Part shown: positions 31,900-43,139 of the stretch, in pieces
How the letters are laid out: every line of letters begins with the position of its first letter
How positions within the stretch are numbered: position 1 is the stretch's first letter
Assembly (NCBI RefSeq): GCF_019320115.1
Contig: NC_089584.1
Coordinates: forward strand, 73,625,533 to 73,689,532
DNA length: 64,000 nucleotides
Direction of reading: 5' to 3'
DNA from: Miscanthus floridulus
Taxonomy: Eukaryota; Streptophyta; Magnoliopsida; Poales; Poaceae
The notes under the pieces: generated by a model
What the model was told of the DNA's origin: nothing
The model's input: only the letters and a program-made list of their open reading frames with translations
Databases searched by the model: none
Made by a program: the position numbers and the translations under genes

Positions 31900-34377
31900 A
31901 CACCAAAAACTAAGGGTCGGTCGGCGGGGCTGCAGCGGATGAGTCGGGCGCTGAAGTACGTGGGGCAAGCTGGAACTAGGCACCATCATCATCTGACCCT
32001 AAGCTCTGTACTGACTGACCCTCTGTGGCAGGAAGTGTCGCTGAAGCGGTCTGGGTCTGAGCTGGGATAGGTGCTGCCTATGAAGCTGCTGGTACATCTA
32101 TAGGATCTGATGATGCGACTAAGCTAGGAAGCCTCTGAGCAGTCACTACGACTGGGGCTATTGTAGAAGGACCGGCAGCATGCATATGAGGTGGTGTAGG
32201 CATACTGGTCAGCTCGCTGAAAGATGCTCCAAGACTCCTGGAGACTGATGTGTCAGGCACAAATAGCGAGGGTGACGGCTCTGGTGAGAAACCCATGTGA
32301 TATGGAGTGAACTGCGGGGCAACCACCGGTGAGGACAACCACTAGGACACCTGAACTATAGGTGAAGTGAATGGAGCTGGAGGCTGTCCCTGACTCTGAA
32401 GCCTGCTGGGCTGTATAGCTAGAGTCATCGTGGTGGAGGCAGGTAGAGCAAGCTGGGGCGAAGACTATGGCAGTGGGGCCCTAAGTGCTGTCACGACATG
32501 CTGCATGAAGCCCATAAGCTACTGCTGCATAAGTATCTACTGGTGATGCATCTGCTACTGCTGCTGCTGGAGAAGCTGCTGCTGCCTCTGGAACTCGTCC
32601 TGACGAGCCTGGAACTGTGTAAAGTTGGCAGCGGTCTCCTGTGCCTGTCATGCCTGGTCCTGCTGCATCCGCTCAAGAATAGCTATCAATGCGGGGTCCA
32701 TCTGCGGTGCTGGTGGAGCTAAGCTGGAACTACTGGCCTCTGTATCATGTTTGCATGGAGGCATCTGAGGAATCGGTAGATAGTCATCATTCGAGCTATC
32801 ACTGGACTCGGTCATCTCCTGCTGTGCCTCAAGCTGCTCCTCCTCTATAGCGGCGATGCCTCTAATGATCTTGTCCTATTGAGCTACTGACTCGGGAACA
32901 TCTAGACGATGGCTGGGCCGAGCTAGTGCCTGTGGAGTGCTATGCCTGATCCTCTGTGCCATGTTGTATGCTAGAAACTCTATGGTGGCAGCCCTGTACT
33001 CGGCAACTAGCTCAGGAGTCCTGACCTGCACACACTTGAGCATCAAGAATGTGACCCAATGTGCATAAGGAAGCTATCGGTGACCCTTGAAACCCTCAGC
33101 AATAGTATCCTCCATCTCTGATAGAAGGAGGTCTCAAATGTTGAATACGGTCTGCTGCATCAGGGCATTAAGGAGCTAGAGCTGTAAGCAAGTCAGGCCC
33201 TCCCTGTATCCCAACCTGGGAAGCAGTGTCCTCCTGATAATGGCCTCTAGCACTCTCGCTGTATGAGTCAAGTCACTAGGGTTCCTGCTTGACCCCTCAC
33301 CAATGGGCTCCTTGAAGCAATGTCGCACTAAATCTATAGAGGGCACCAACCCTCCATGAGGACGTCTGGGAGGCTCCTGCTGTCCATAGCATACCTCATG
33401 CAGCTTGACAGGCTGATCCTGTAGCCGCAGTATCTCCCGGGCCCTAGAGCTCCTCACCCGGTAATCTCTGCCATTGAATGCAAAATGAATGAAGTTGTGA
33501 TGCGGATCAACGTAGAGTAAAGCATAGAACTGCCGGACCCAAGATGGTACATATACTCCTGTCTGACCAATCAGATCTACAAGCCCCGGTAAATATGACA
33601 AGTAGGGGCGGATGTGCTCTCCAGCTGCTGCCACAATAGACTCCAAACTGTAGACCCTCTGTGATCTGAACACTGCCCCACTGTTGATATAGGCATTGTA
33701 GAAGTCCTCCTGGAGCGGTGTATAGAACCCCTCAGCTGCTCTCTCATCCCTCCTCGGAGGGAACCACCCGTCGAACTCAACAAAGCATAGCTGGCGAACC
33801 TACCTGGCTGTAGCGGCCCTCAAGTCGAGGTGTACCACTGGAGGCGGACCCTGTGGTCTGGGCGGAGGGCGTGACCCCCTGCGCTGTGTAGCTAGCCTCG
33901 GTGGAACTATAGCACTGGTACGACCTAAGCGGCATAGCTAGGGTGCCGGCTTGGTCCCTTAGTCTGCTAACTCTCCTGAGTCTCCTAGGCTGGCTGAGGC
34001 TCTGCTGGTGGGGGCTGCTGCTATGCCTCCTGCTAGGACTCCCCCTGATGCTAAGGCTCCTCAATGACTAGACGACGTCCTGCCATCATGACAGTCCTAG
34101 GTGGACTACCATGAAGTCGCTCAATCTCCCTCAGTCTGTCCTACACATCTGGTGCCAGCTGATCTGCTATGATGATTCCACTGCGGGCACCGCCTCTCTC
34201 AACATGCTCTGCAGCCTCTGCAATAGCTGCTGCTCTCGCTGTCTCTGTGTCGGGGTACTTGCGCTTCTTGGATGTCACCTGCTTGGTTGACTTGCCCTTC
34301 GATCCTACAGGCTAGCGAGGTAGGGTCCTTCGATCATCATCACCTGGGCCACCACCAACGTTCTTGGTGCGAGCCAT
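31900..34377 (-). pseudogene. Sirevirus envelope-like region
   Basis: The minus-strand reading starts MARTKNVGGGPGDDD at 34377 and has several in-frame stops. The best-preserved block is 33673-33176, a region resembling the plant-mobile-domain-like part of Sirevirus envelope-like proteins. Downstream is a Gln/Leu-rich segment and a Pro/Ser-rich tail. The real function of these ORFs in plant elements is unproven. No credible transmembrane fusion protein can be read here. Confidence 0.75.
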
Positions 34378-35869
34378 CTGATCTGACAAGAGGGTGAACT
34401 ACCGCTGATGAAGATCAACAGACAAACTGACACTCCCGAGGCTTGGCCTCGATCCTTACTCGTGAGCTTGGCTCTGAGTTGACTGTCAACTGCCATAAGA
34501 ACCCCAACAGAACTGACTCGCTGCACGATAGAATAGACAGATATACGAATAAATACAATATATCTACTAGATGCAAAAACCTAGGAAGCAAGCAATGTAG
34601 GTATGAAATTGAGACGACGGGCAAGCTACCTGACGATCCGGCGATCCGAGAAAAGGAAAGGCGACACGCGGGGGAACCCTCAGAACTGGTAGGGCTAGGG
34701 TTACGAGGAGTAGCGATGAACTGGTGGCCCTAGAATTTTTGAAATCAGCGCATTGAATTGCAATTTGATCTAAGCAAATCGAAATTGAAACAAGGAGCTA
34801 GCCTTACCGAGAGGAGGTAGGCCTAAGGCACTGGAATCGACTTTGAATGAAGTTTGGTGCTAGAGGAACCGACGGCGGTGCAGTCACGGAGAGCCACACA
34901 GATCAGACACGCGTGCGAGCAAGGGTTGGCGTGGCACAGGGGCAAGCGCAGGCAGGGCAGGGTAGGCGTGGTGGCGTGCGAGGTGAGCGCAAGGTGGGCG
35001 ACTCGGGGCTGCGGCGGCACGGTGAGTTACGACAGCGCGGCGAGCTTGGGCGCGGGAGCGGCGGCGCTAGCTAGGGCTCGGGGGCTTGGTCACGGCAGGA
35101 TACGGGGAAAAGGATACGACGGTTCGGTTAAATAGTTCCCCCAAACGCGACAAAAAAGGAAACGGAGAAAAGAGTCCTGAAGCCGCGCGAAATCCACTGA
35201 CCGGACGCTCTGGTGGTAGCGACCAGACGCTACCACCTAGTGTCCGGTCAATTCCAGAGAGGTCCAATTCCTCTGGAATCAGGACCGGACGCATCCGGTG
35301 GTCCATGACCGGACGCAGGCAGGGTCCGGTCAGTACATCCTATTCTTCCTTCGATCGACCGGACACTGGATCCCCTCCTAACCGGACACACAAACGCAGC
35401 GTTCGGTCACTCCTTTGGCAGCAGTTCACCTCCTGTGAACTGACCGGACGCTGGACAGTAGCATCCGGTGCAGCGTTCGGTGCACATTTTCCAACAAATC
35501 TTCAACCTTCCTTCGCGCTGCCTGTTCCCAATCAAGTCCCAACTTGACTAAGACTCAAATAAACACCAATTGGGACTGATATGAGTGACCTCTCTCAAAC
35601 CCTCATATTTTTCAAAATATTTTGCCTTAGGCTATTATTCTTTTTAAGAAAAAGAGGCGATTAAGGGCAAATGAAACAAAACGACAAAACAACATTCATG
35701 CATATGCAATACTTGTAAGTAAATCTAGTTGCTTGTCAAGTTTGATCCAAGGTTAAACTTCTTCACACGCTTTTTGGCGGTTATCTTAACCATGTTAGAC
35801 AAGCCCTATATGCATTGCCAAATATTAAACATGTTGTATATTACAATGAATGCAAGGGACAACACAAGC
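34378..35869. other. Sirevirus spacer between pol and envelope-like region
   Basis: Non-coding. A second cluster of GACCGGACGC / GTCCGGTC words, like that in the LTRs, lies at 35195-35475. GC-rich 34840-35100 shows open frames on both strands that I regard as composition artefacts. Confidence 0.7.
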
Positions 35870-37597
35870 TCAAATTTTTGTGAAGTTGCTAAAATCAAGT
35901 ACATTGAGCTCATTCCACAATCTACAAAAAGTAGCCTCATCTAGCGGTTTAGTGAAGATATCCGCTAATTGATCTTCGGATCTTACACCTTCTAGTGATA
36001 TATCATTTTTAGCAACATAATCTCTTAGAAAGTGATGGCGGATATCTATGTGCTTGGTGCGAGAGTGTTGAACTAGATTATTTATAAGTTTTACCGTACT
36101 TTCATTGTCACACAAAAGAGGTACCTTTTCTAGAACAATACCATAGTCTAGCAAAGTTTATTTCATGTATAATATTTGTGCACAACAAGCACCCGTGGCA
36201 ATGTATTCCGCTTCGACGGTGGACAAAGCCACACTATTTTGTTTCTTGAAGGACCAAGACACAAGTGATCTACCAAGCAAATGGCACCCTTCGGATGTGC
36301 TCTTTCTATCAACTTTGCATCCGGCGTAATCCGAATCAGAATAGCCAATTAATTCAAATAAAACTCCTTTGAGATACCAAAGGCCAATGCTTGGTGTATG
36401 CTTAAGGTACCTAAGGATTCTTTTTATGGCAATTAGATGTGTTTCCTTAGGACTAGCTTGAAATCTAGCACACATACACACACTAAACATGATGTTGGAC
36501 CTAGATGCCATTAAATATAACAAGCTACCAATCATAGAACGGTAGAGAGTTTGATCAACCGGGTTACCTCCCTCATCTAGGTCGAGATGTCCATTTGTAG
36601 GCATTGGTGTCTTGATTGGCTTACATTCATCCATCCTGAATCTCTTGAGAAGATCTTTTGTATATTTCTCTTGAGAGATGAAGATGCCTTCTTTATTTGC
36701 TTGACTTGAAAACCAAGAAAGAATGTAAGCTCACCAATCATTGACATCTCGAACTCCTTCGACATCAATTCACCAAATTCTTTGCATGAGTCTTCATTTG
36801 ATGATCCAAAGATGATATCATCAACATATACTTGACAAATGAAGATATGCCCATCAAGCTTCTTGGTGAATAGTGTGGTGTCGACCTTCCCAATGGTGAA
36901 GCCCTTCTCAATAAGGAAGTCCCGAAGGCGCTCATACCAAGCTCTTGGGGCTTGCTTAAGCCCATATAGTGCCTTGGACAACCTATAAACATGATTAGGA
37001 TATCTAGGGTCTTCAAACCTGGGAGGTTGATCAACATAGACTAGTTCATTAATAAAGCCATTTAAAAATAGCACTTTTCACATCCATTTGATATAGTTTC
37101 ATTTCATGATGTGATGCATATGCAAGAAGGATACGGATGGCTTCTAATCTTGCAACCGGTGCAAAGGTCTCTCCAAAGTCCAAACCTTCAACTTGAGAGA
37201 ACCCCTTTGCAACTAGTCTTGCCTTGTTCCTCACAACAACACCTTGATCATCTTGCTTGTTGCGAACACCCACTTTGTTCCAATGACTCTTGCTACCTTT
37301 TGGTCGCTCTTCAAGAGTCCAAACTTCATTGCGAGTGAAGTTGTTCAACTCTTCATGCATGGCATTGATCCAATCAGGATCTTTAAGAGCTTCTTCAACC
37401 TTGGTAGGCTCATAGCAAGAGACAAAAGAGTGATGAGCAATAAATGAAGTAAGTTTTTGAGATCGAGTCATTACACCCTTTGATGGACTCCCTATGATGA
37501 GATCTTGTGGATGATCTTGTAGGAGAGGTGTATTTCTTCTATTGACCACTTGAGGAGGAGGTTGTGGAGCATCAACATCTTGTGCTTGTACCACCAT
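35870..37597 (-). pseudogene. Sirevirus reverse transcriptase and RNase H
   Basis: The RT begins in 37597-37049, shifts to 37074-36577 where the catalytic YVDD lies (36828-36817), and continues as RNase H in 36634-36158 (DSDYAG, then STVEAEY) and 36154-35870 (DNES, SRTKHIDIRHH). Three frame changes or stops separate these pieces. Confidence 0.9.
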
Positions 37598-37939
37598 TTG
37601 CTCATGGGAGATATGAGTATCTTCATTTTCTACTCTCCCATCTTTTTCACCATCTTATGGTACACTTGATGAAGAAGGTTGGTTAATGACTTGTACATCA
37701 TCTTCATCATCTTTTGGCTTGATGTCTTCCACCAGAATATTCTTCATAGCCTCTCTCAATGGTTCATCACCTACATCATCAAGATTCTCATGTGCTCCTT
37801 GGGAGCCTGTTAGATTCATCAAATTCCATATCATATGTTTCTTCAACCAAGCCGGTGGCATGATTAAATACTCTATATGCTTTGGACTTCAATGAGTAAC
37901 CAACAAGAAAACCTATATCACAACGTCTTTGAAACTTCC

Positions 37940-39100
37940 CTAGGTGTTGCTGCTTCTTGTAGATAGTAGCATTTGCAACCTAAACACCCTAAAGAATGAG
38001 ACGTCCGACTTCTTCCCATTGAGCAACTCATAAGGTGTCTTGCCAAGGAACTTTTGAAGGAATAGGCGGTTGGATGCATAACATGTAGTGTTGATTGCTT
38101 CCGTCCATAGAGCTTCGGGGGTGTTGTACTCATCTAGCATTGTCCTTGCAAGAGTGATCAAAGTCCGGTTCTTCCTCTCAACTACACCATTTTGTTGAGG
38201 AGTATAAGTTGCGAAGACTTCATGTTTGATTCCAACTTCATCACAATAAGCTTCTATGTTTGTGTTGTCAAACTCTTTGCCATTGTCACTTCTTATCTTC
38301 TTGAGCTTCACTTCAAATTCATTTTGAGCTCTCTTGGCAAACTTCTTGAAGCACGAGGCAACTTCGGATTTGTCATGAAGGAAGAACACCCATGTGTACC
38401 TTGAATAGTCATCCACAATCACAAGACAATAGAGATTTCCTCCCAAACTCTTGTATGTTGTTGGTCCAAATAAATCCATGTGTAGGAGTTCTAGCACTCT
38501 TGTGGTTGACATGAAAGCTTTGGTTGGATGAGTGTTTGCAACTTGCTTGCCGGCTTGACATGCACTACAAAGCTTGTCCTTTTCAAACTTCACATCCTTC
38601 AACCCTCTCACCAAATCATTCTTCATAAGCTTCTTGAGTGAGCTCATCCCAACATGAGCAAGTCTTCTATGCCATAGCCACCCAAGTGTTGTTTTGGTGA
38701 ATAGGCAAGTCTTCAAATTTGCATCTTCGGAGGTGAAGTCAACTAGATATAAGTTGTTGTATCTAAATCCATTGAATATCACTTGATTGTCATCTACCTT
38801 GGATACAACAACCTCCTTCTCGGTGAACAAGCATTGAAAGCCAAGATCACACAATTGCCCAACGGATAGCAAGTTGAAGCTCAATGAAGCAACATATAGC
38901 ACATTGGAGATGGAATGATCATTTGATATTGCCACTTTGCCCAATCCTTTAACCTTGCCCTTTGAGTTATCTCCAAATGTTATTTTCTCTTGCCCATCTA
39001 CCTCTTCATCAAGTGAGGTGAACATACGAGGATCACCGGTCATATGTTGAGTGCAACCACTATCAATAACCCAATGACTTCCACCGGTCTTGTAGTTCAC
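37940..39100 (-). pseudogene. Sirevirus protease and integrase
   Basis: The protease active-site DSG is at about 39064-39056 (WVIDSG context). A Gag-pre-integrase zinc-binding region (H..H..CSAC) follows, then the integrase core with the DDE acidic residues in contexts typical of copia (DLFGP, SDNGKEF, QQNGVVERKN). The frame breaks near 38000; the continuation is readable in the +1 frame to 37918. A connector rich in Asp/Glu lies at 37861-37655. Confidence 0.9.
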
Positions 39101-39150
39101 CTACACACATGAGATTCAAACTTTAGGAATCCAAACTTGTTGAGAACCCT

Positions 39151-40327
39151 TCACCTTCTCAACAAGTGACTTAGCCACCCAAATCTTCTTAGGTCTACTC
39201 TTGTTGGGGGTCCTAAGAACATGACTTTCATCTTTCCACTTGAATCTTTTCTAAGCATGTAGTGAGCATTGAAAGCAAAGGGTCTAGCATGCTTGGGCAA
39301 GGGTTGTGGCGGTGGAGTTTGACACTCATGAGCAAAGTGGCCTTCTTGTCCACACTCAAAACATCTCTTAGGCTTTGGCTTTGGCTTTGATTGTTGTTGT
39401 TGAGCTTGAGCCTTCTTCTTCTCTACACTTGCCACATATCCAATGCCACTTCTATCCATCTTCATGATGGTGTTCATGAGTAGCTCACTTTGAAGATGCT
39501 TGCCTCTAGCAAACTTGCTCAATCCCACCTTGAGATGCTCTTTTTCCATCTTGAGCTTCTTGTTCTCTTCCTTGAGAACATCATTGTTCTTCTCTTCCTT
39601 GAGCTTCTTGTTTTCTTCTTTGAGCTTCTCATTCTCAAGGATTAACTCTTTGTCATGATCAAGAGTTTCTAGCACAATGGTGTTGTGGCTTTTCATCTCT
39701 TCAAGATCTTTCATGAGCTTCTCATTATCACTCTTGAGCTTGACATACTCATTATAATCATTGCACTCAACCACTTGCTTGCCTTTGCTACTAGATCCAT
39801 GCTCAATGCTTTCATCAATTAAATCATCACATGAAGTAGCTATATCAATCTTGACAACATGGTTAGTAGCATCATGTGGCTCATTTGGTAAAAATTCTTG
39901 AGCAATAACAAGAGTATCATGATTAATCTTAAGAGTAGTGTATTCATCTTTTAGCTTGTTGTGGCTAGTGATGAGTTCATTGTGCACCCACTCAAGTTTA
40001 TCATGTTTATCTTTAAGCTCTTTCTTGGAGGATTTGAGCTCCTTGAGTTTGGATGATATAGCATCATTAGTTTCTCGAAGCTCATCATTAGCCTTTTCCA
40101 ATGTATCACACTTAGCTAAGAGTGAATCATTTTTAGCATCAAGCTTTTCATTTGTAGCTCTACTCTTTCTAATGATCTTAGTGTATTTTCTTAATATTTT
40201 GACAAGATCATCATATGTGGGTGAGTCATCATCATCGCTATCGCTATCATCATCACTAGCATGTTCATCATCACTACTATCATCACTCTTAGTTACCTTG
40301 CGTTCACCTTTGGCCTATAAGGCATAG
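39151..40327 (-). pseudogene. Sirevirus gag C-terminal coiled coil and CCHC knuckle
   Basis: About 250 residues of Lys/Glu/Leu-rich heptad-like sequence (coiled coil, roughly 40100-39480) are followed by an intact CCHC knuckle (39363-39322) and a Gln/Lys/Pro-rich linker. Extended coiled-coil Gag is typical of Sireviruses. The frame from 40101 ends at 39151, just before the protease. Confidence 0.8.
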
Positions 40328-40403
40328 GTGTGTAGAGGATGATGGCGATGGTGGCGGTGAAGATGCAAGATCAATAGCAATGGCGGCCACCTTTTCATCG
40401 TCA

Positions 40404-41517
40404 CTATCTTCATCGGAATGATCCACTTGATGAATCTATGTCCGTGAGCCAATCACCGATAATGTAGGCCTTTCCACTCTTCTTCTTGTGGAAGTCCCTC
40501 TTCTTGCCATCTCTCTTCTTGTATGGACTTGTTCTTTTTCTTCTCATCTTCATCTTCATTGCTTGAGTCATCTTTCTTGCCCTTGTTCTTGTTCTTGAAC
40601 TTGTCTTTCTTGGGCTTTGTGCATTGATGAGCAAGATGGCCAAGTTCGCCATAATTGTAGCAATCCATCTCGGAGATTGGCTTTCTTCTTGAGCTAGTGA
40701 AGAACTTCTTCTTGCCATCAAACTTGATGCCTACTCTTGTTTAGCTTCTTTAGCATCTTGGCGGTCTTCTTCACCATGAGAGCAAGACTTTCTTCATCAT
40801 CTTCTTCATCACTTGAGCTCTCATACTCAAGTTTTGCTTTGCCCTTATCTTGACTCGCTTTGAATGCTAAGTCCTTCTCTTTCTTCTTTGTAGAGGATGA
40901 GCCATCTTGTGGGGTGATGTGCATGTACATCTCATGAGCATTGATCTTTCCCAAGATTTGTGTCGGTGTAGCGATGGAAAGATCACCTTGGTGTAGCACG
41001 GTCACAATATGACCATATTTGTCAATGGGGAGGACACTCAAGATCTTTCTCACAACGTCAGGATGGCTGACATTTGAGTAAGTCCAAGCCCATTGACTTC
41101 CTCTACAAGAACATTCAAACGTGAATACATCTCATTAGCACATTCTTTGGGAAGCATCTCAAATGAATTTAGCTTTTTAATCACAAGATGATAGCGTTCC
41201 TCATGCTCACTCTTAGTTCCCTCATGGAGCGCACAAACGTCTGACCATAGTGCATGGGCGTCTTTGTGGTTCCTTACGCGGTTGAACACATCTTTGCAAA
41301 GACCTCTAAAGATGGTGTTGCGAGCCTTTGCATTCCATTTTTCATAGTTCACTTCATCGCCTTGAAGTTGTGCGGGATTCTTAGGTGTTGGGAACCCTTG
41401 AGAGGCGGCTCTAAGTATTCCAACGTCTAGAGCTTCTAGGTATGCCTCCATGCGAATTTTCCAATATGGAAAATCATCCCCCTCGAAGATAGGAGGAGGT
41501 CCATCCCCGTGAGACAT
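40404..41517 (-). pseudogene. Sirevirus gag, N-terminal part, frameshifted
   Basis: It starts at the ATG at 41517 and reads as a copia-type Gag (a UBN2-like region). A one-base shift near 41060 moves the frame to 41053-40718, and a further shift moves it into 40668-40453. A CCHC knuckle at 40662-40621 has its second Cys replaced by Tyr. Gag forms the particle and binds RNA; this copy cannot make the full protein. Confidence 0.85.
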
Positions 41518-41552
41518 CTTACTCTAAGCGGTTAAGCTTAAAAACATGAGCA

Positions 41553-41568
41553 CGAGGCTCTGATACTA
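41553..41568 (-). promoter_or_regulatory. Sirevirus primer-binding site (initiator tRNA-Met)
   Basis: Immediately inside the 5' LTR, the minus strand reads TTAGTATCAGAGCC, one mismatch from the tRNA-Met complement TGGTATCAGAGC used by most plant copia elements. Confidence 0.75.
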
Positions 41569-41570
41569 AT

Positions 41571-43139
41571 TGAAAGATCAAGATGCCCAAGAGGGGGAGG
41601 GTGAATTGGGCTAATTCTAAATTTTCTTGCAATAATCAAATCCTACGGATAGGCCCAATTAACCCCTTGTGCCTAGAAAAGTGTTTCTATCAAATTAACG
41701 CACAAAAGACTTGCAACCTATGTTCTAAACTTACTCTAGCATGGCAATTCTATGAATGTAAAGACAAGTATTGAATTGCTCAAAGTAAATACTTAAAGTA
41801 AATGCTCAAAGTAAATGGAGAGAGGAACGCTGGCGATGTTTTGCCGAGGTATCGGAGAGTCACCACTCCCCACTAGTCCTCGTTGGAGCACCCACGCAAG
41901 GGTGTAGCTCCCCCTTGATCCGCGCAAGGATCAAGTGCTCTCTATGGGTTGATTCTTTGACACTCCGTCGCGGCGAATTCACCCAAAGCCGCTCACAACT
42001 TGAGTTGGGTCACCCACAAGCTCCGCTGGGTGAACACCAAGCTCCCAATCACCACCAAGCCATCTAGGTGATGGCGATCACCTAAGAGTAACAAGCACGA
42101 ACTCTCACTTGACCACGCGAAGCCTAATGAGAAGATGGATGCACACTTGTCTACTCTTGATTCACTAATGAGGTTTCACTCTTGGATTCTCAAATCACAA
42201 ATACCTCACTAGGACCTTGCTCTTCTTGGCACTCATAAACGTGTTTCTCAGCTGTTGGAATGAGCAAAAGTTGCTCCACACACGAGTGGAGCTTCTATTT
42301 ATAAGGCAGCCTGAAAAACGAACCGTTATGAGCTTCTGCGGGGTGACCAGACGCTCCAGTCGTATTGACCGGACGCTCCGGTCAGTTCAACCCGCAAACC
42401 AGTAAAAATGTATTGATCGGACGCTGGTAGAGTCCGGTTAGCACTGACCGGACGCGTCCGGTCGCATGAAACCCTTACTGGACTCGACCGGACGCTAAAC
42501 CCTCAGGGTCTGGTCAGCACTGACCAAACGCGTCCGGTCGCAGATTCCCTTCTCTGGAACCTTACTGGAGTCGACCGGACGCTACCTTTCAGCGTCCGGT
42601 CACATGACCCCTTCAGCGTCCGATCGCACCGAACGTAGACAGCTGATCAAATAAACTGACCGGACCCTGCAGCCAGCGTCCGGTCGCACCGGGGCCAGTG
42701 TCCGGTCAGCATTTGACCCTCCATTCACTTCCAACTCTCAATCATATGTGAATGAAGTTTGCTCCAAAGGATCTTAGGCATTCATAGGAGCTACCTAGAG
42801 CTAGTTTTAACAAGTGTGCACCACACCTAACTTACTAGGCTCAACTAGGTCAAGCTACCCGTCTATACCCCCCTTAATAGTACGGCCAAAGGAAAAACAA
42901 AGTCCTAAACTACTCTAAGTGTCTCTCCAACTCCAATCGACACTTAGAACTAGTCATCCTTAACCTTGTCGTCCATCCTTTGAAAACTAAAACGATTTTA
43001 TCGTAGGGGCACTTTGATTGCCCGATTGATCTCCATTACCATGACCTAACTTAATTGCATCTGCAAAACACACGTTAGTCATAGTAATCTTGTATTGTCA
43101 TTAATCACCAAAACCCAACTAGAGGCCTAGATGCTTTCA
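41571..43139 (-). repeat. Sirevirus 5' LTR (promoter copy)
   Basis: The partner of the LTR at 29853-31416, collinear throughout. The TATA-like box is near 42296-42312 on the minus strand, and the GACCGGAC palindrome series is at 42345-42715. Open frames inside both LTRs are repeats of each other, not genes. Confidence 0.92.

Larger units (their letters stand above)
29853..43139 (-). mobile_element. Sirevirus-type Ty1/copia LTR retrotransposon, degenerate
   Basis: A 13.3-kb element in minus orientation. The 5' LTR is 41571-43139 (1,569 bp) and the 3' LTR 29853-31416 (1,564 bp); both run TG...CA in either direction. Order on the minus strand is PBS, gag, protease, integrase, RT, RNase H, envelope-like region, purine tracts, 3' LTR, i.e. 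copia order (integrase before RT) plus an envelope-like region, which is the Sirevirus layout. Gag and pol are broken by several frameshifts and stops. The LTRs carry visible indels and tens of substitutions against each other, so the insertion is older than the nearby Cassandra. No clean 5-bp duplication: flanks are GGGGT and GGTGG. Confidence 0.93.

Noticed and set aside
32078..34064. Short minus-strand frames as separate host genes
   Set aside because: They are pieces of the Sirevirus envelope-like region, in order and orientation with the rest of the element.
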